Source of the DNA: an uncultured Mucilaginibacter sp.
GTDB taxonomy: Bacteria; Bacteroidota; Bacteroidia; Sphingobacteriales; Sphingobacteriaceae
Length of the DNA: 64,000 nt
Assembly (NCBI GenBank): GCA_903864275.1
Contig: CAIPFE010000037.1
Span: 124,001-188,000 of the forward strand
Reading direction: 5' to 3'
Shown here: one piece after another, positions 19,292 to 28,036 of the stretch
Numbering within the stretch: the first letter of the stretch is position 1
How the letters are laid out: each line of letters opens with the position of its first letter
Program-made: the position numbers and the translations under genes
Notes under the pieces: generated by a model
Told to the model about the DNA's origin: nothing
What the model saw: the letters and a program-made list of their open reading frames with translations, nothing else
The model's database searches: none

Positions 19292-21211
19292 TCATGATTG
19301 AATCTTTAAGGGTAAGGCGTAAAAAAAGATGGTGCCGTTTTTTTCTTTACTTTCGGCCCAAAGACGGCCATTTATTTTCTTGATAAACTCCTTGCAGATC
19401 GTTAATGCTATTCCGGCCCCCTGGTCGGATGATTCGGTTTTTTTGTCATTATTAAAGGCAAACAGTTTTTTAAGCCTGCTTTCGCTTATCCCGATTCCCT
19501 CATCCTTTACAGTAACAACTACCTCGTCATTTAAAATAGCCGCATCGACGGTTACAACTCCTCCTGGCAGCGAAAATTTAATGGCATTGTGGATCAGGTT
19601 TCGATTTATGAACTGAACGATCTCTTTATCAGAATAGAAAGTAAGGCTTTGGGGTACATTATTTTTAAATACTACCTGCTTTTGGTTCATATTGGCCTTA
19701 AACATCGACGAGGCATCGTTCATCAGGTCACAAACTGACAAAGCTTTTGGATTAAACACATAACCCGAAAGTTGTTTTTTTACCCATTGTAAAATATTAT
19801 CAAATGTTATTAAAGTATTCTGTACATCAGTTTGAATCGAATCGTACATGCCAGTTAATTGCTCTTTATCTAAATGATCATCTTCTTTAAGCAGGTGTAT
19901 TAAGGATATGATTGATACCATTGGCGCCCTGAAATCATGCGCCAGCATTGATATAAGCCTTCCCTTAAATTCATCAGTTAGCTGTAATTCACGGTTTTGG
20001 TCACCTATTTTTTCGTTTAGGGCCAAAAGCATACGCGCCCCTTTGCGCGACCTGTTATACATGCGCGATACCAAAATTGTAAAAGCAGCGCCAATTGTGC
20101 TCAGCACTATCAAAAACCATATTTTTATCCTGTTACTACTGTTTAATATCTTCAGTTCGCTTAGTTGTTGTTGTGTGTTGTTGTATGCAATATAGTCACC
20201 TATAAAAGTGTTGTTGTTGTTGTTGTTTTGCTGCATCGAGCTTACCAGCAACTTGTTAATTCTTTCCTGCTGCCGGTCGTCGTGCTTAAGCTCATAACAG
20301 TGTAATAAGGATTTTAACACTTCCGTTTTCCAGTAAACAAAGCCATTTGTAATTGCCGTGTTATAAATGCTTGTATATTGCTTTGCGGCGCTATCGACCT
20401 GGTTTTTGGCGAGGTTATACCTGGCATACATATCAAGGCTCTCCAACTCATGATATTCCCAATTTTGGCTCCGCGCTATACTTAGGGAATGCAATATATA
20501 AGGCAGCGCCTGATCATTTTGCCCTTTTGACAATAGCTTGTCAGCTTTAAGCTGCTCCAGGAAAAGCAACACCCGCACATCCTTGTATTTATTGGCGATA
20601 CCCTTCGCTTTTTGTAGGTAATACCTGGAGGAATCGGCTGATAATGAATGATTTAAATTGTCGTAGTTGGCGTAAAGCATGCTCACTAACGAATCAGGGC
20701 CGTTTTTTGCCGCCTCGTTAACCGCGCTTTTGGCAAATTGCAATGATTTAGTACTATCGCCGATGAAACTGTAGGTAATGGCTGAATTCATGAGCATTTG
20801 CGCCACTTCACTATTGTTCCCGCATTTTTTATACTCGGCCAATGATTTGCTGTAATAGGTCAATGACTGGCTGTATAATCCTTTTAAAGTAAGCGCTATG
20901 GCTATGTTGGCCAGTGCATCAGCCCGGCCTGGTGAAAAATTTAGCCTGTCGGCAATAGCTTTTGCTTTAACGCCATAGTAAAAACAGCTATCCGCGCTTT
21001 TCATATGCATCAAAAAGCCTATTTTATTTAAAATAGTTACGTACGTGTTGCTATCGCGGGTAGCTGAAAGCTGATGCTGCAACACGCCTATAGCAGAAGT
21101 TTGCCCATACAACGGTTTAGTAAAACACACACCTATCATCAATAACACAAAGCACATAAGTGTTTCAGTAATGTGTATTTTCCTTGTTGCAGCAGATTGT
21201 CTATGAAACAA
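19292..21211 (-). CDS. TPR-containing membrane histidine kinase
   Basis: A 639-residue sensor kinase. An N-terminal signal or anchor helix is followed by about 330 residues of TPR-like helices in the periplasm (ADALANIAIALTLKGLYSQSLTYY), one membrane helix (IWFLIVLSTIGAAFTILVS), a short coiled coil, and a HisKA/HATPase module. The phospho-acceptor His lies in MLAHDFRAPM. ATP-lid motifs are IHNAIKFS (N box), VKDEGIGIS (G1) and QGAGIALTICKEFI (G2). No receiver or HTH domain is fused and no response regulator lies next to it, so it is an orphan kinase. TPR sensor kinases of this design are typical of Bacteroidota. Confidence 0.85.
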   Translation of the reverse strand: MFHRQSAATRKIHITETLMCFVLLMIGVCFTKPLYGQTSAIGVLQHQLSATRDSNTYVTILNKIGFLMHMKSADSCFYYGVKAKAIADRLNFSPGRADALANIAIALTLKGLYSQSLTYYSKSLAEYKKCGNNSEVAQMLMNSAITYSFIGDSTKSLQFAKSAVNEAAKNGPDSLVSMLYANYDNLNHSLSADSSRYYLQKAKGIANKYKDVRVLLFLEQLKADKLLSKGQNDQALPYILHSLSIARSQNWEYHELESLDMYARYNLAKNQVDSAAKQYTSIYNTAITNGFVYWKTEVLKSLLHCYELKHDDRQQERINKLLVSSMQQNNNNNNTFIGDYIAYNNTQQQLSELKILNSSNRIKIWFLIVLSTIGAAFTILVSRMYNRSRKGARMLLALNEKIGDQNRELQLTDEFKGRLISMLAHDFRAPMVSIISLIHLLKEDDHLDKEQLTGMYDSIQTDVQNTLITFDNILQWVKKQLSGYVFNPKALSVCDLMNDASSMFKANMNQKQVVFKNNVPQSLTFYSDKEIVQFINRNLIHNAIKFSLPGGVVTVDAAILNDEVVVTVKDEGIGISESRLKKLFAFNNDKKTESSDQGAGIALTICKEFIKKINGRLWAESKEKNGTIFFYALPLKIQS

Positions 21212-21324
21212 CAGTGCCCCCCGATCTGATTATCAGCATTAAAATTAAATATTGGTAAAAATGAAAAGCTTCACTGCTAAACCACTTGTATATTGGCCCG
21301 CTATTTAAAGGCTCAATTGAACTA

Positions 21325-21354
21325 AACAACAAAGCCCGGGCTTTGTTGTTTTTT
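21325..21354 (+). terminator. Perfect 26-bp palindrome with T tract
   Basis: The arms AACAACAAAGCCC and GGGCTTTGTTGTT are exact complements and are followed by four more T. The T tract is on the + strand, while both flanking genes are on the - strand. It could end antisense transcription, or act in both directions between the phosphoesterase and the kinase. Confidence 0.6.
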
Positions 21355-21475
21355 CAAAGTAACATATTCGGGACCCGCCGTTAAAAAAACATGAAAGGCT
21401 GCCAATATTTTCGAAAAACTATTCGAAAGGATAACAGTTGGAAGAATTCCGGTAACGGCGAAATTGTGGGAAGCG

Positions 21476-22381
21476 CTACTTCCCCCAAATGCCCGAAATC
21501 GGCGCAGCGGAAACGTTATCGTCAGCTGGCAAACCATACATTGACTCCAGGGTATGAAGCACATTATAGTGGGTAATTGGGGCAGTATACTTGCCCGGTT
21601 TTAGTCTTGCACCATAAAAAATGGTTGGGATGCGGTTACCGTTTTTTGGGTCGTAATCGTCTTCGTCGAAAGTCAATATCAACAGGCTGTTGTGTGTTTT
21701 CGCCCAGATGGCATAGGTAGTGAGGTTGTTTTTTAACCAACGGTCGCCGCGTTTTATGGCGGCAGTATCTCCGGGAGGGCCAATATTATGCATGTCATGG
21801 TCCATATCCGGGATCACAAAAGATACCGTTGGCAGTTTGGTAAAGTCTTTTGGAAACTCAGTCATCGGCGCGCTTGCCGAAGCTGGGATGTCGTTTGCTC
21901 CTAAACCAAGCCAGTTTACCCAGGGGCAATGTTTGCGGGCATAAATTTGCCCCAACGTTTTTGGGTTATACAGGTAATAGCACCCGGTAAAACCTCCCGA
22001 AGGCATCGTTTGCGCGTATCCCCTGAAACTAAGTTTATTGTCTATCAAGGCCCGGGCAAGGTTAGGCGTATGATAGGGGGTTACCGGCTGCAGGCAAGTG
22101 TCGCCCAGTACACCCTGTGTACTTCCGGAAAACAGCGCAAGGTAATTTGGCTGGCTGGGATGCCCTATGCCATGCGAATCGGTAAATACAACACCGCCCC
22201 GCGCCAGGTGATTAATATAAGGCGCATTGGCCGAACCGATCATTTCGCTATAGGCGTGGTTTTCCTCTATCACCACGATCACATGGTCGTACTTCGGAAT
22301 ATCGTTTTGCATTTTGCGTGCGGATAGTAATGTGCCGACTATAAACAGGCCAATGACTGACAGGGTTAATCTCATCTTCAA
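21476..22381 (-). CDS. Exported acid phosphatase/phosphoesterase (PF04185)
   Basis: A 301-residue enzyme with an N-terminal signal or anchor (residues 4-21) and a PF04185 phosphoesterase domain close to AcpA and phosphatidylinositol-3-phosphatase-like proteins. Metal and substrate motifs are VIVVIEENHAYSEMIG (34-49), GHPSQPNYLALFSGS, PDMDHDMHN and LILTFDEDDYDP. It probably releases phosphate in the periplasm or outside. A four-heptamer direct repeat lies 109 bp upstream of its start, which would suit phosphate or two-component control. That is inference. It is a smaller relative of the protein at 10880. Confidence 0.8.
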   Translation of the reverse strand: MKMRLTLSVIGLFIVGTLLSARKMQNDIPKYDHVIVVIEENHAYSEMIGSANAPYINHLARGGVVFTDSHGIGHPSQPNYLALFSGSTQGVLGDTCLQPVTPYHTPNLARALIDNKLSFRGYAQTMPSGGFTGCYYLYNPKTLGQIYARKHCPWVNWLGLGANDIPASASAPMTEFPKDFTKLPTVSFVIPDMDHDMHNIGPPGDTAAIKRGDRWLKNNLTTYAIWAKTHNSLLILTFDEDDYDPKNGNRIPTIFYGARLKPGKYTAPITHYNVLHTLESMYGLPADDNVSAAPISGIWGK

Positions 22382-22843
22382 TATTTTCGGGGTAATATAG
22401 ATAATTGGGCTATAAATTTAAAATGATTTGACGGGGCGTATTTGTTTTAAACGATTACCGGCAGAAAATAGTGCGAATGAACTTTTTAGAAATACCGTGA
22501 AAATACCCTCTTAAATACCGTTAAAACACCCTGTTTTCATATAGATATTAAAAAGAAATTTACGTTGAAAAAGAATTTGATACGGCTGTTATCCAATTCT
22601 TTATAAAACACCCAGGGGCCGAATAGGGGTAGAGGTTAGGCGATTTAGACATTTGAAACCATGAAGAATTTGACCATCAGATTTACCTGCTTACTTCATA
22701 ATTTGATGGCTAAACGGCTTAGGGTATCACTAATACATATTTAGCCTTTATAGTATGAATTATAGAGAAAATAAGCCTTTAATCGATGGCACAATTCAAT
22801 ATTTTTAATAGAACCTTATTTTATCAATCTAAATCTTAATAAA
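22382..22843. other. Long divergent intergenic region
   Basis: These 462 bp separate the - strand phosphoesterase from the + strand cassette at 22844. It holds the four-heptamer site at 22490-22530 and AT-rich DNA near 22740-22840 where the promoter of the cassette should be. A 27-codon frame at 22661 has no support. No other structure was found. Confidence 0.5.
22490..22530 (+). promoter_or_regulatory. Four tandem heptamers AAATACC/AAACACC
   Basis: AAATACC starts at 22490, 22501 and 22513, and AAACACC at 22524. The steps are 11, 12 and 11 bp, so all four face the same side of the helix. Linkers are GTGA, CTCTT and GTTA. It lies 109 bp upstream of the phosphoesterase start (22381) and 314 bp upstream of 22844. 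Confidence 0.6.
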
Positions 22844-24118
22844 ATGTCAGCAAAAAGAAACGGTATGTGGGACTTTAAAAGTTATGACGAAAAGACTTGG
22901 TTCCGCTTTTTAGTAATAAAACTTATATTTTGTGGAGTACTTTATATAGGATTTCACTTGCTTTTAAGTAATCAGAATTATAATTATGAATATACTAAGC
23001 TGAATCAGGACCAGATGCAATTCATCAACAGCATTTATTCAAATCCAGATACTCCGAAATTACAAAAGCCAGATACATCAAAGTTACAGGGCTTAGCGAA
23101 AAACGCCCAAACACCGGCAAATAAAACAACGGCCCCTCCAGTCACAGGAACTAAATCTACACTAGCTCAAAATAACCCCAATAAAACTATAAAAACCGAA
23201 CCCTCCAAATCAGGCACTGGTAACCAAGCATTACTGTGCAACAGGGTGATGGATTATTTGGAAAATATTTTCGACGGGAAGCTGGAACATCGCCAGGCCG
23301 ATAGTATCCGGCATTTTCTTTGCAATTCACCACCGCAGGAGGCAACAGGTTTCCTGAATGGGACGCGGTTCAAAGTTGTTTCTTATTTTTGGCTCGTTGG
23401 CCCTTGTGTTTACTGGGAAGTGGTGTTCTGGGCAGTCTTCGGGGTATTAAGTAGCCTGCTTTTTAATCTCGGAGTTGTTGGCAGCAACGCCACTACCGAC
23501 CTGGGCAATCCCCAATCGCAGTTTGATAGTTCTGAAATATTCGGACAGGTAGCTAAAATATTATATGCACCACTTTGTACCCTTATTGTAGTGCTTGGCT
23601 ATAACTTTTTTAAAGATCAAAATATTGTGGACATAAGTTCCAGCAAGGGGGTCATTGTTTTTGCTTTTATCGGTGGTTTTTACAGTAGTCGTGTAATCTC
23701 GTTGATGGATCGGCTGAAGGATGTACTTATGCCAAACAGCGGCACTACTTCTTTACCTGTTACTAATCCCCCAACCAATGCAACTGGCGCAGCAATTGCC
23801 ATAGTTACTTTGCAACTTTTGCTTGACCATGGAGTGGGCCCCGAGATTGTAACGGCGATTGGAGCCCAGGGATTGAACGCAGCAACCGTTCAAATGAAAT
23901 CGGTTAATAGCATGACCAGTTATACCGGGGCCCATAAGGCTGGTGACCCGGCTGGCATTTTTACTTTGACTTCCGTACTGCCGGGTAATTATATGATTAG
24001 TGCTGACCTGCCGGTGACTATGCCTGATAAGTCGATTATGCACCTTTCGGCGCAACTTAGCGGGCCCGTGTTAAGCGGAACTGCGCCGATTGAGCTCAGC
24101 TTAAAAGCTACAGGTTAG
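22844..24118 (+). CDS. Polytopic membrane protein of unknown function
   Basis: A 424-residue protein that I do not recognise. A membrane helix at about 22-42 is followed by a long Pro/Thr/Lys/Asn-rich linker (residues 60-125). Two or three more membrane helices lie between about 180 and 285 (CVYWEVVFWAVFGVLSSLLF; LYAPLCTLIVVLGYNFF; GVIVFAFIGGFYSSRVISLM). The last 110 residues are a beta-rich globular domain ending in TLTSVLPGNYMISADLP, reminiscent of carboxypeptidase regulatory-like domains. It is the first gene of a three-gene + strand cassette (22844-25658), but a terminator at 24196 separates it from the next gene. Confidence 0.7.
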   Translation: MSAKRNGMWDFKSYDEKTWFRFLVIKLIFCGVLYIGFHLLLSNQNYNYEYTKLNQDQMQFINSIYSNPDTPKLQKPDTSKLQGLAKNAQTPANKTTAPPVTGTKSTLAQNNPNKTIKTEPSKSGTGNQALLCNRVMDYLENIFDGKLEHRQADSIRHFLCNSPPQEATGFLNGTRFKVVSYFWLVGPCVYWEVVFWAVFGVLSSLLFNLGVVGSNATTDLGNPQSQFDSSEIFGQVAKILYAPLCTLIVVLGYNFFKDQNIVDISSSKGVIVFAFIGGFYSSRVISLMDRLKDVLMPNSGTTSLPVTNPPTNATGAAIAIVTLQLLLDHGVGPEIVTAIGAQGLNAATVQMKSVNSMTSYTGAHKAGDPAGIFTLTSVLPGNYMISADLPVTMPDKSIMHLSAQLSGPVLSGTAPIELSLKATG

Positions 24119-24195
24119 AATAGTGTTTAAAATATCAGCAATCAAATCAAAACCATTTTTATTGCAGATTATTTATAATGGTATTTGTTACAACA

Positions 24196-24229
24196 GGGAG
24201 GGCCGCTATCCCCCTCCCCAATTTTTATT
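24196..24229 (+). terminator. Hairpin terminator with T-rich tail
   Basis: GGGAGGG (24196-24202) pairs with CCCTCCC (24212-24218), followed by AATTTTTATTTTG. It lies 78 bp after the stop at 24118. Confidence 0.75.
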
Positions 24230-24312
24230 TTGCATTAACAAACATTTAACCCTAATTTTATTTAATTCACAATTCATTGGTTAATAATGACCGCTACCTT
24301 AAACCCCAGCCT

Positions 24313-25314
24313 ATGAAAAATACGGTTATGGCCTGCCTGCTGCTGTTGTGCTGCAGCTGCGCCTCGTTAAGTAAATCTCAGCTTGATGAAGTAAACCAGT
24401 TCGGTGGGGCCACAAAGACATTTGCCACCTATCCGGCAAAGGTGATGAGCGCCCTGGTGGATGTACATACACAAAACCAGTATTTCGAAGTAGGTATTAT
24501 CGTGGATGCAAATTTGCACAGGCAGCATGTGGATTCAATCTATAAATGGATACAAACCAGCGCGAAAAAGGATGAAGAGATCGCCCTGGTTTTCCAGATC
24601 ATTAGCGATTACGGTCAAAAATTGGTACATCTTACTGCAAACGTCCACACGCTGCAGTTAGATACGGCAGCACAGTCTTTTGGAACCAATATGGATGCCC
24701 TTATAAATAAATTCAATTCCCTCGACCCGCAGCATAAAGTACCAACAGGTTACGGCGCCATTATAGGACAGATCATTGCTGTCGGAGGAAACATGTACGT
24801 GCAGGACCGCCAGGCAAAAGGGGCCAAAGCTTTTGTAACCAAAGGCGATACCCTTATTGGCATGATGGCCACTAAATTGGAGCAATACCTCAGCTCGGAG
24901 GATATAAATTCGATAAAGACCAGCATTTCAAGGGAAAGGAGAGAACTGGTGCACAATTATACGGCCTACCTTGCTTCGGATAACGAACTGATCAACCTTT
25001 ATTATAAGATCAATAAATACGGCGGAAAAGATTCTGTAACCAAAAAGGACACTGTCATTACCGGGGCACTGAAAGCCTGGCGTTCTTCGGGTATGGGCGC
25101 CGACAGCCTTTACATTAAACTATTAACCAACCTGGATACGGACGAAACGCTGCGCCAGCAGTGCCTGGCTGCAGTAGAAAACCTGCGTAAAGCACATCAT
25201 AAACTAATGGAGGACCTGCAGGAAAAGAAAAACCTGAAGGAGGTATATGAAGAGCTCCAGGGTTATGGGGCCTCCCTCCGTCAACTACATTCAACCTCGA
25301 GTAAAATTAAATAA
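24313..25314 (+). CDS. Lipoprotein of unknown function, helical
   Basis: The start ATG at 24313 gives 333 residues beginning with a lipoprotein signal (MKNTVMACLLLLCCSCAS) and a lipobox ending in Cys. A TTG start at 24277 would put 12 polar residues before the signal and is rejected. The mature part is almost all alpha-helical and charged, with coiled-coil-like stretches near the end (LRKAHHKLMEDLQEKKNLKEV). No catalytic motif is seen. It ends 2 bp before the 113-residue gene, so the two are translated from one message. An envelope scaffold or pore-forming partner is possible, but that is a guess. Confidence 0.7.
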   Translation: MKNTVMACLLLLCCSCASLSKSQLDEVNQFGGATKTFATYPAKVMSALVDVHTQNQYFEVGIIVDANLHRQHVDSIYKWIQTSAKKDEEIALVFQIISDYGQKLVHLTANVHTLQLDTAAQSFGTNMDALINKFNSLDPQHKVPTGYGAIIGQIIAVGGNMYVQDRQAKGAKAFVTKGDTLIGMMATKLEQYLSSEDINSIKTSISRERRELVHNYTAYLASDNELINLYYKINKYGGKDSVTKKDTVITGALKAWRSSGMGADSLYIKLLTNLDTDETLRQQCLAAVENLRKAHHKLMEDLQEKKNLKEVYEELQGYGASLRQLHSTSSKIK

Positions 25315-25316
25315 CC

Positions 25317-25658
25317 ATGTCGACACAATCAGATCAAATAGACGATTCCGTCACTGCGGCGCAGCAGTCCCTGATAGACGCAGCAAATACAGGCCCTTAC
25401 ACCCAGGATCTGCAGGCAAAACTGGATGCCGCCACCGGCGCCCTGCAAACTGTGCAAAATAATATGCTGCTGGGCAGCCAGCAGGCTATTTTGGATGCTT
25501 TATCAGGTACCAATGATCAACTAAAGCAGCTAAATACGGATATCGATGCTTATGCAAACGGCGTGGACAAAGTAGCAGTCACCATCGGAAAAGTAAGCAG
25601 CGCCATTGGGACCGTAGTCAGCGTGATTGGTGCTGTCGTTTCGGCCGGGGTTATTTAA
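25317..25658 (+). CDS. Small helical protein with hydrophobic C-terminus
   Basis: The protein has 113 residues and no recognised family. The first 80 residues are polar and helical (DSVTAAQQSLIDAANTG; ALQTVQNNMLLGSQQAIL). The last 30 are a Gly/Ala/Val/Ser-rich amphipathic or membrane-active segment (AIGTVVSVIGAVVSAGVI). There is no signal peptide. The start is 2 bp after the lipoprotein stop. Its stop overlaps by 4 bp the end of the convergent gene at 25655. The shape resembles small membrane-inserting helical proteins, but no function can be stated. Confidence 0.65.
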   Translation: MSTQSDQIDDSVTAAQQSLIDAANTGPYTQDLQAKLDAATGALQTVQNNMLLGSQQAILDALSGTNDQLKQLNTDIDAYANGVDKVAVTIGKVSSAIGTVVSVIGAVVSAGVI

Positions 25659-25978
25659 GCATTCTTTGTGTGAATGTATTTGTAATGCATCTGTTTAAGC
25701 GCTTCTATTGAAGCATCATCCATGGAAATTCCATAGCCGGATACCAGTATGCCTTTTGCGCCTGATGGGGAGGCCAGGGCATATACGATGGCCTCATCAG
25801 CGGGGTCCGACATGCCTTCATAACGGTAAAGGTCAACGATCTCCAGTTCGTCAATATTAAAAACATGGTCGCCGGCATGCAAATTTGTCCCTGCCAGGTT
25901 AAAATCCAAAGTAAAGCCTTGTTTCTTGAGCTGGTCAATAGCTTCTGAGATCGTATCGTAATGAAATTTCTGCTTCAT
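25655..25978 (-). CDS. Conserved small protein, unknown function
   Basis: A 107-residue soluble protein. I recall near relatives in Bacteroidota under the name phosphoribosylpyrophosphate synthetase. The sequence has no PRPP-synthetase motif and is far too short, so that name should not be used. Recognisable conserved parts are EAIDQLKKQGFTLDFNL, a central DLYRYEGMSDPADEAIVYA and a final GILVSGYG. The fold looks alpha/beta. It is convergent with the cassette at 22844-25658 and overlaps its last gene by 4 bp. Confidence 0.7.
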   Translation of the reverse strand: MKQKFHYDTISEAIDQLKKQGFTLDFNLAGTNLHAGDHVFNIDELEIVDLYRYEGMSDPADEAIVYALASPSGAKGILVSGYGISMDDASIEALKQMHYKYIHTKNA

Positions 25979-26066
25979 ATTTCAAACGGGTAAATGTTGA
26001 AATAATAAAATTAAACTTTATTAATGGTATTTGAATAAATTTGACCTTAAAGAGACGCAAAATAAT

Positions 26067-26942
26067 ATGCAAATAGAAGTGGTACTCCCGCATCGCTGCC
26101 TTTTAGGCGAAGGCCCCGTTTGGGATGCCAAACGCAATGTGATTTGCTGGGTTGATATTTTAGCAGGGGAAATTCACGAGTACTCGCCCCGGTCAAATGA
26201 ACACAAGGTTATTACGGCGGGCCAAATGGTTGGCGCGGCGGTTATTTGTTCGGACGGTAATTTTTTAGCGGCTTTAAAAAACGGGTTCGGGTTTGTAAAC
26301 AGGGGGACATCTGAAGTAACGATGATCACAAATCCTGAAAGCCATATACCCGGCAACCGGTTTAATGATGGCAAGTGCGGCCCCGACGGCAGGTTTTGGG
26401 CAGGAACAATGTCGCATGCGGACGAACCGGAAAAAGGCAGCCTTTTTGTGTTCGACAAGGATTATTTGGTGACCAAAAAGATTAGCAAAGTATCCATCTC
26501 AAATGGTATGGCCTGGAGCCTTGACCATAAAATATTTTATTATATCGACACCCCAACCTATACCGTTGTTGCCTATAATTATGATAAAAGCACTGGAGAA
26601 ATAAACGAAAAAAGGGTTGTTATAAATATTCCTAAAAAAGATGGCTCACCTGATGGTATGACCATTGACAGCGAGGGCATGCTTTGGGTAGCCCACTGGG
26701 ACGGCTGGCAAATAACCCGGTGGGACCCAAGCAACGGCAATAAACTGTTAAGTATTCCCTTCCCCGCGGCCAGGATTACGTCATGCGCATTTGGCGGCGA
26801 TGGCCTGCAAGACCTGTATATCACCTCTGCGCGCACAGGCTTAAACGATGTTGAGTTAGCAAGCCAACCTTTAGCAGGCTCGCTGTTTGTGATAAAAAAT
26901 ATCGGATATACAGGGGTGGCAGGTGTGGAATTTACCGTGTGA
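26067..26942 (+). CDS. SMP-30/gluconolactonase family protein
   Basis: A six-bladed beta-propeller enzyme of the SMP-30/LRE family, 291 residues from ATG at 26067 (MQIEVVLPHRC). A TTG at 26031 would only add an unlike 12-residue extension. The metal-binding set is visible: Glu in LLGEGPVWD, Asn in NRFNDGKCGPDGRFWAGTM, Asn in ISNGMAWS and Asp in SPDGMTIDSEGMLWVAHW. Such enzymes hydrolyse sugar lactones, for instance xylonolactone, arabinonolactone or gluconolactone. The product could feed an oxidative sugar pathway, but no dehydratase or sugar dehydrogenase is adjacent. There is no signal peptide. Confidence 0.85.
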   Translation: MQIEVVLPHRCLLGEGPVWDAKRNVICWVDILAGEIHEYSPRSNEHKVITAGQMVGAAVICSDGNFLAALKNGFGFVNRGTSEVTMITNPESHIPGNRFNDGKCGPDGRFWAGTMSHADEPEKGSLFVFDKDYLVTKKISKVSISNGMAWSLDHKIFYYIDTPTYTVVAYNYDKSTGEINEKRVVINIPKKDGSPDGMTIDSEGMLWVAHWDGWQITRWDPSNGNKLLSIPFPAARITSCAFGGDGLQDLYITSARTGLNDVELASQPLAGSLFVIKNIGYTGVAGVEFTV

Positions 26943-27045
26943 TAATGACAATATTTTCGGGCGACAGCGAGCGGTAACCAATGGTGTGCCCGTACTAATG
27001 TCACACCGACTTAATTCCTGCCACAAAGCCATCGAAAACCTTTTC

Positions 27046-27558
27046 TCAAATTTCCTCGTTTTTCATAAACCTGTTGTATTCCGGCGGAATTGGAAGCCCG
27101 AATTTCCGCGACAGAACAAGCACATCGTGATAGTCATTTTCATCGAGGGGGTAACCGGTGTGAAACTTCATTGTCCATTCCGGGGAAATACATTTGACTT
27201 CATAGCCATTTATTGATCCCGTGCCGGTGAGATGGATGCCTTCGTAAGCGACGCCGTATATGTTATTGCCTTCATTATCTAGTGTATATGTATGGACATC
27301 AATGAGCAAACCGCCAGTGTCTTTCAAAACAAAATTACATTCCCAGCTATCGGGGGCGTCAATTTCTTCAAATCCTTTTTCTTTCAGTACAGCTCTTAGC
27401 TTTTTTTCAAATTTGTGTGGAACGGCAATATCAAGGTCAAGGTGCTCACGGGTTTGGGCCCCGGCAAGGGCATCTACGCACCATCCCCCGTCTACGTAAA
27501 CTTCGATGTCGTGGCTGGGCAGCAACTTTATGATATCTATAACATCTTCGGCCTTCAT
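27046..27558 (-). CDS. Nucleotidyltransferase, LinB/ANT(2'')-like
   Basis: A 170-residue protein from ATG at 27558 (MKAEDVIDIIK); the frame is open 14 codons further. It fits the lincosamide/aminoglycoside-2''-adenylyltransferase-like group of the nucleotidyltransferase superfamily. The motif VDGGWCVDALAG, then HLDLDIAV with the paired Asp that bind metal, and later LLIDVHTY form the active site. Enzymes of this group transfer AMP to a hydroxyl group. In a soil bacterium it may be a chromosomal relative rather than a working resistance gene. It stands alone and converges on the SMP-30 gene. Confidence 0.75.
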   Translation of the reverse strand: MKAEDVIDIIKLLPSHDIEVYVDGGWCVDALAGAQTREHLDLDIAVPHKFEKKLRAVLKEKGFEEIDAPDSWECNFVLKDTGGLLIDVHTYTLDNEGNNIYGVAYEGIHLTGTGSINGYEVKCISPEWTMKFHTGYPLDENDYHDVLVLSRKFGLPIPPEYNRFMKNEEI

Positions 27559-28036
27559 GTGTCCTGAGCTAAAACTATTTAAATCAATTAAGTAAATCAA
27601 AAATATTTATTTGGCTAAATTAAGGCTTGCCTTGCCCCAGCAAGTTAAATGCAAAAACATTTAGCAACGGAATAGTTGTGAAGTACAAAAAACATTGTTA
27701 ACTTTAATTTCTGCCTATAGAAATCGTGCCACTTGTAAGCAGTATTGTATAATACATTATTGTCTCCTAAACAACCGATTTAAAAAATAGCATAAATTAT
27801 CCGCAAAAAAATACCGTTAAAACACGGGTTGTTTGTTGTTAAATAAAACGTAAGCTTTACCAGGTTTATTTTGGCTATACAATGGTTGGAAATATAGAAT
27901 AAGAAAACACATAGAATCAATTAACCGGAAATGATGTAAAATTATTTTGACGCCTTTCCGGATTAGTTGAATAAGATTTTAACGACAAGAGGTTTTTGAA
28001 AAAAAACTCCGCCCCTGAGTATTAATTGCTGTTTAT
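27559..28036. other. Intergenic region before sensor kinase
   Basis: These 478 bp between divergent genes hold the heptamer site at 27809-27826. The rest is AT-rich without clear hairpins. No small gene was found. The PAS kinase promoter must lie between about 27830 and 28036. Confidence 0.45.
27809..27826 (+). promoter_or_regulatory. Tandem heptamer site AAATACC-N4-AAACACG
   Basis: AAATACC (27809-27815), GTTA, AAACACG (27820-27826). Same 11-bp direct-repeat layout and the same GTTA linker as at 9879. It is 211 bp upstream of the PAS histidine kinase. Confidence 0.55.

Noticed and set aside
22661..22744. 27-codon small gene upstream of the cassette
   Set aside because: No ribosome site, no hydrophobic or other pattern; cannot be supported.
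25655..25978. Phosphoribosylpyrophosphate synthetase
   Set aside because: Length of 107 residues and lack of the PRPP-binding motif do not support the name.
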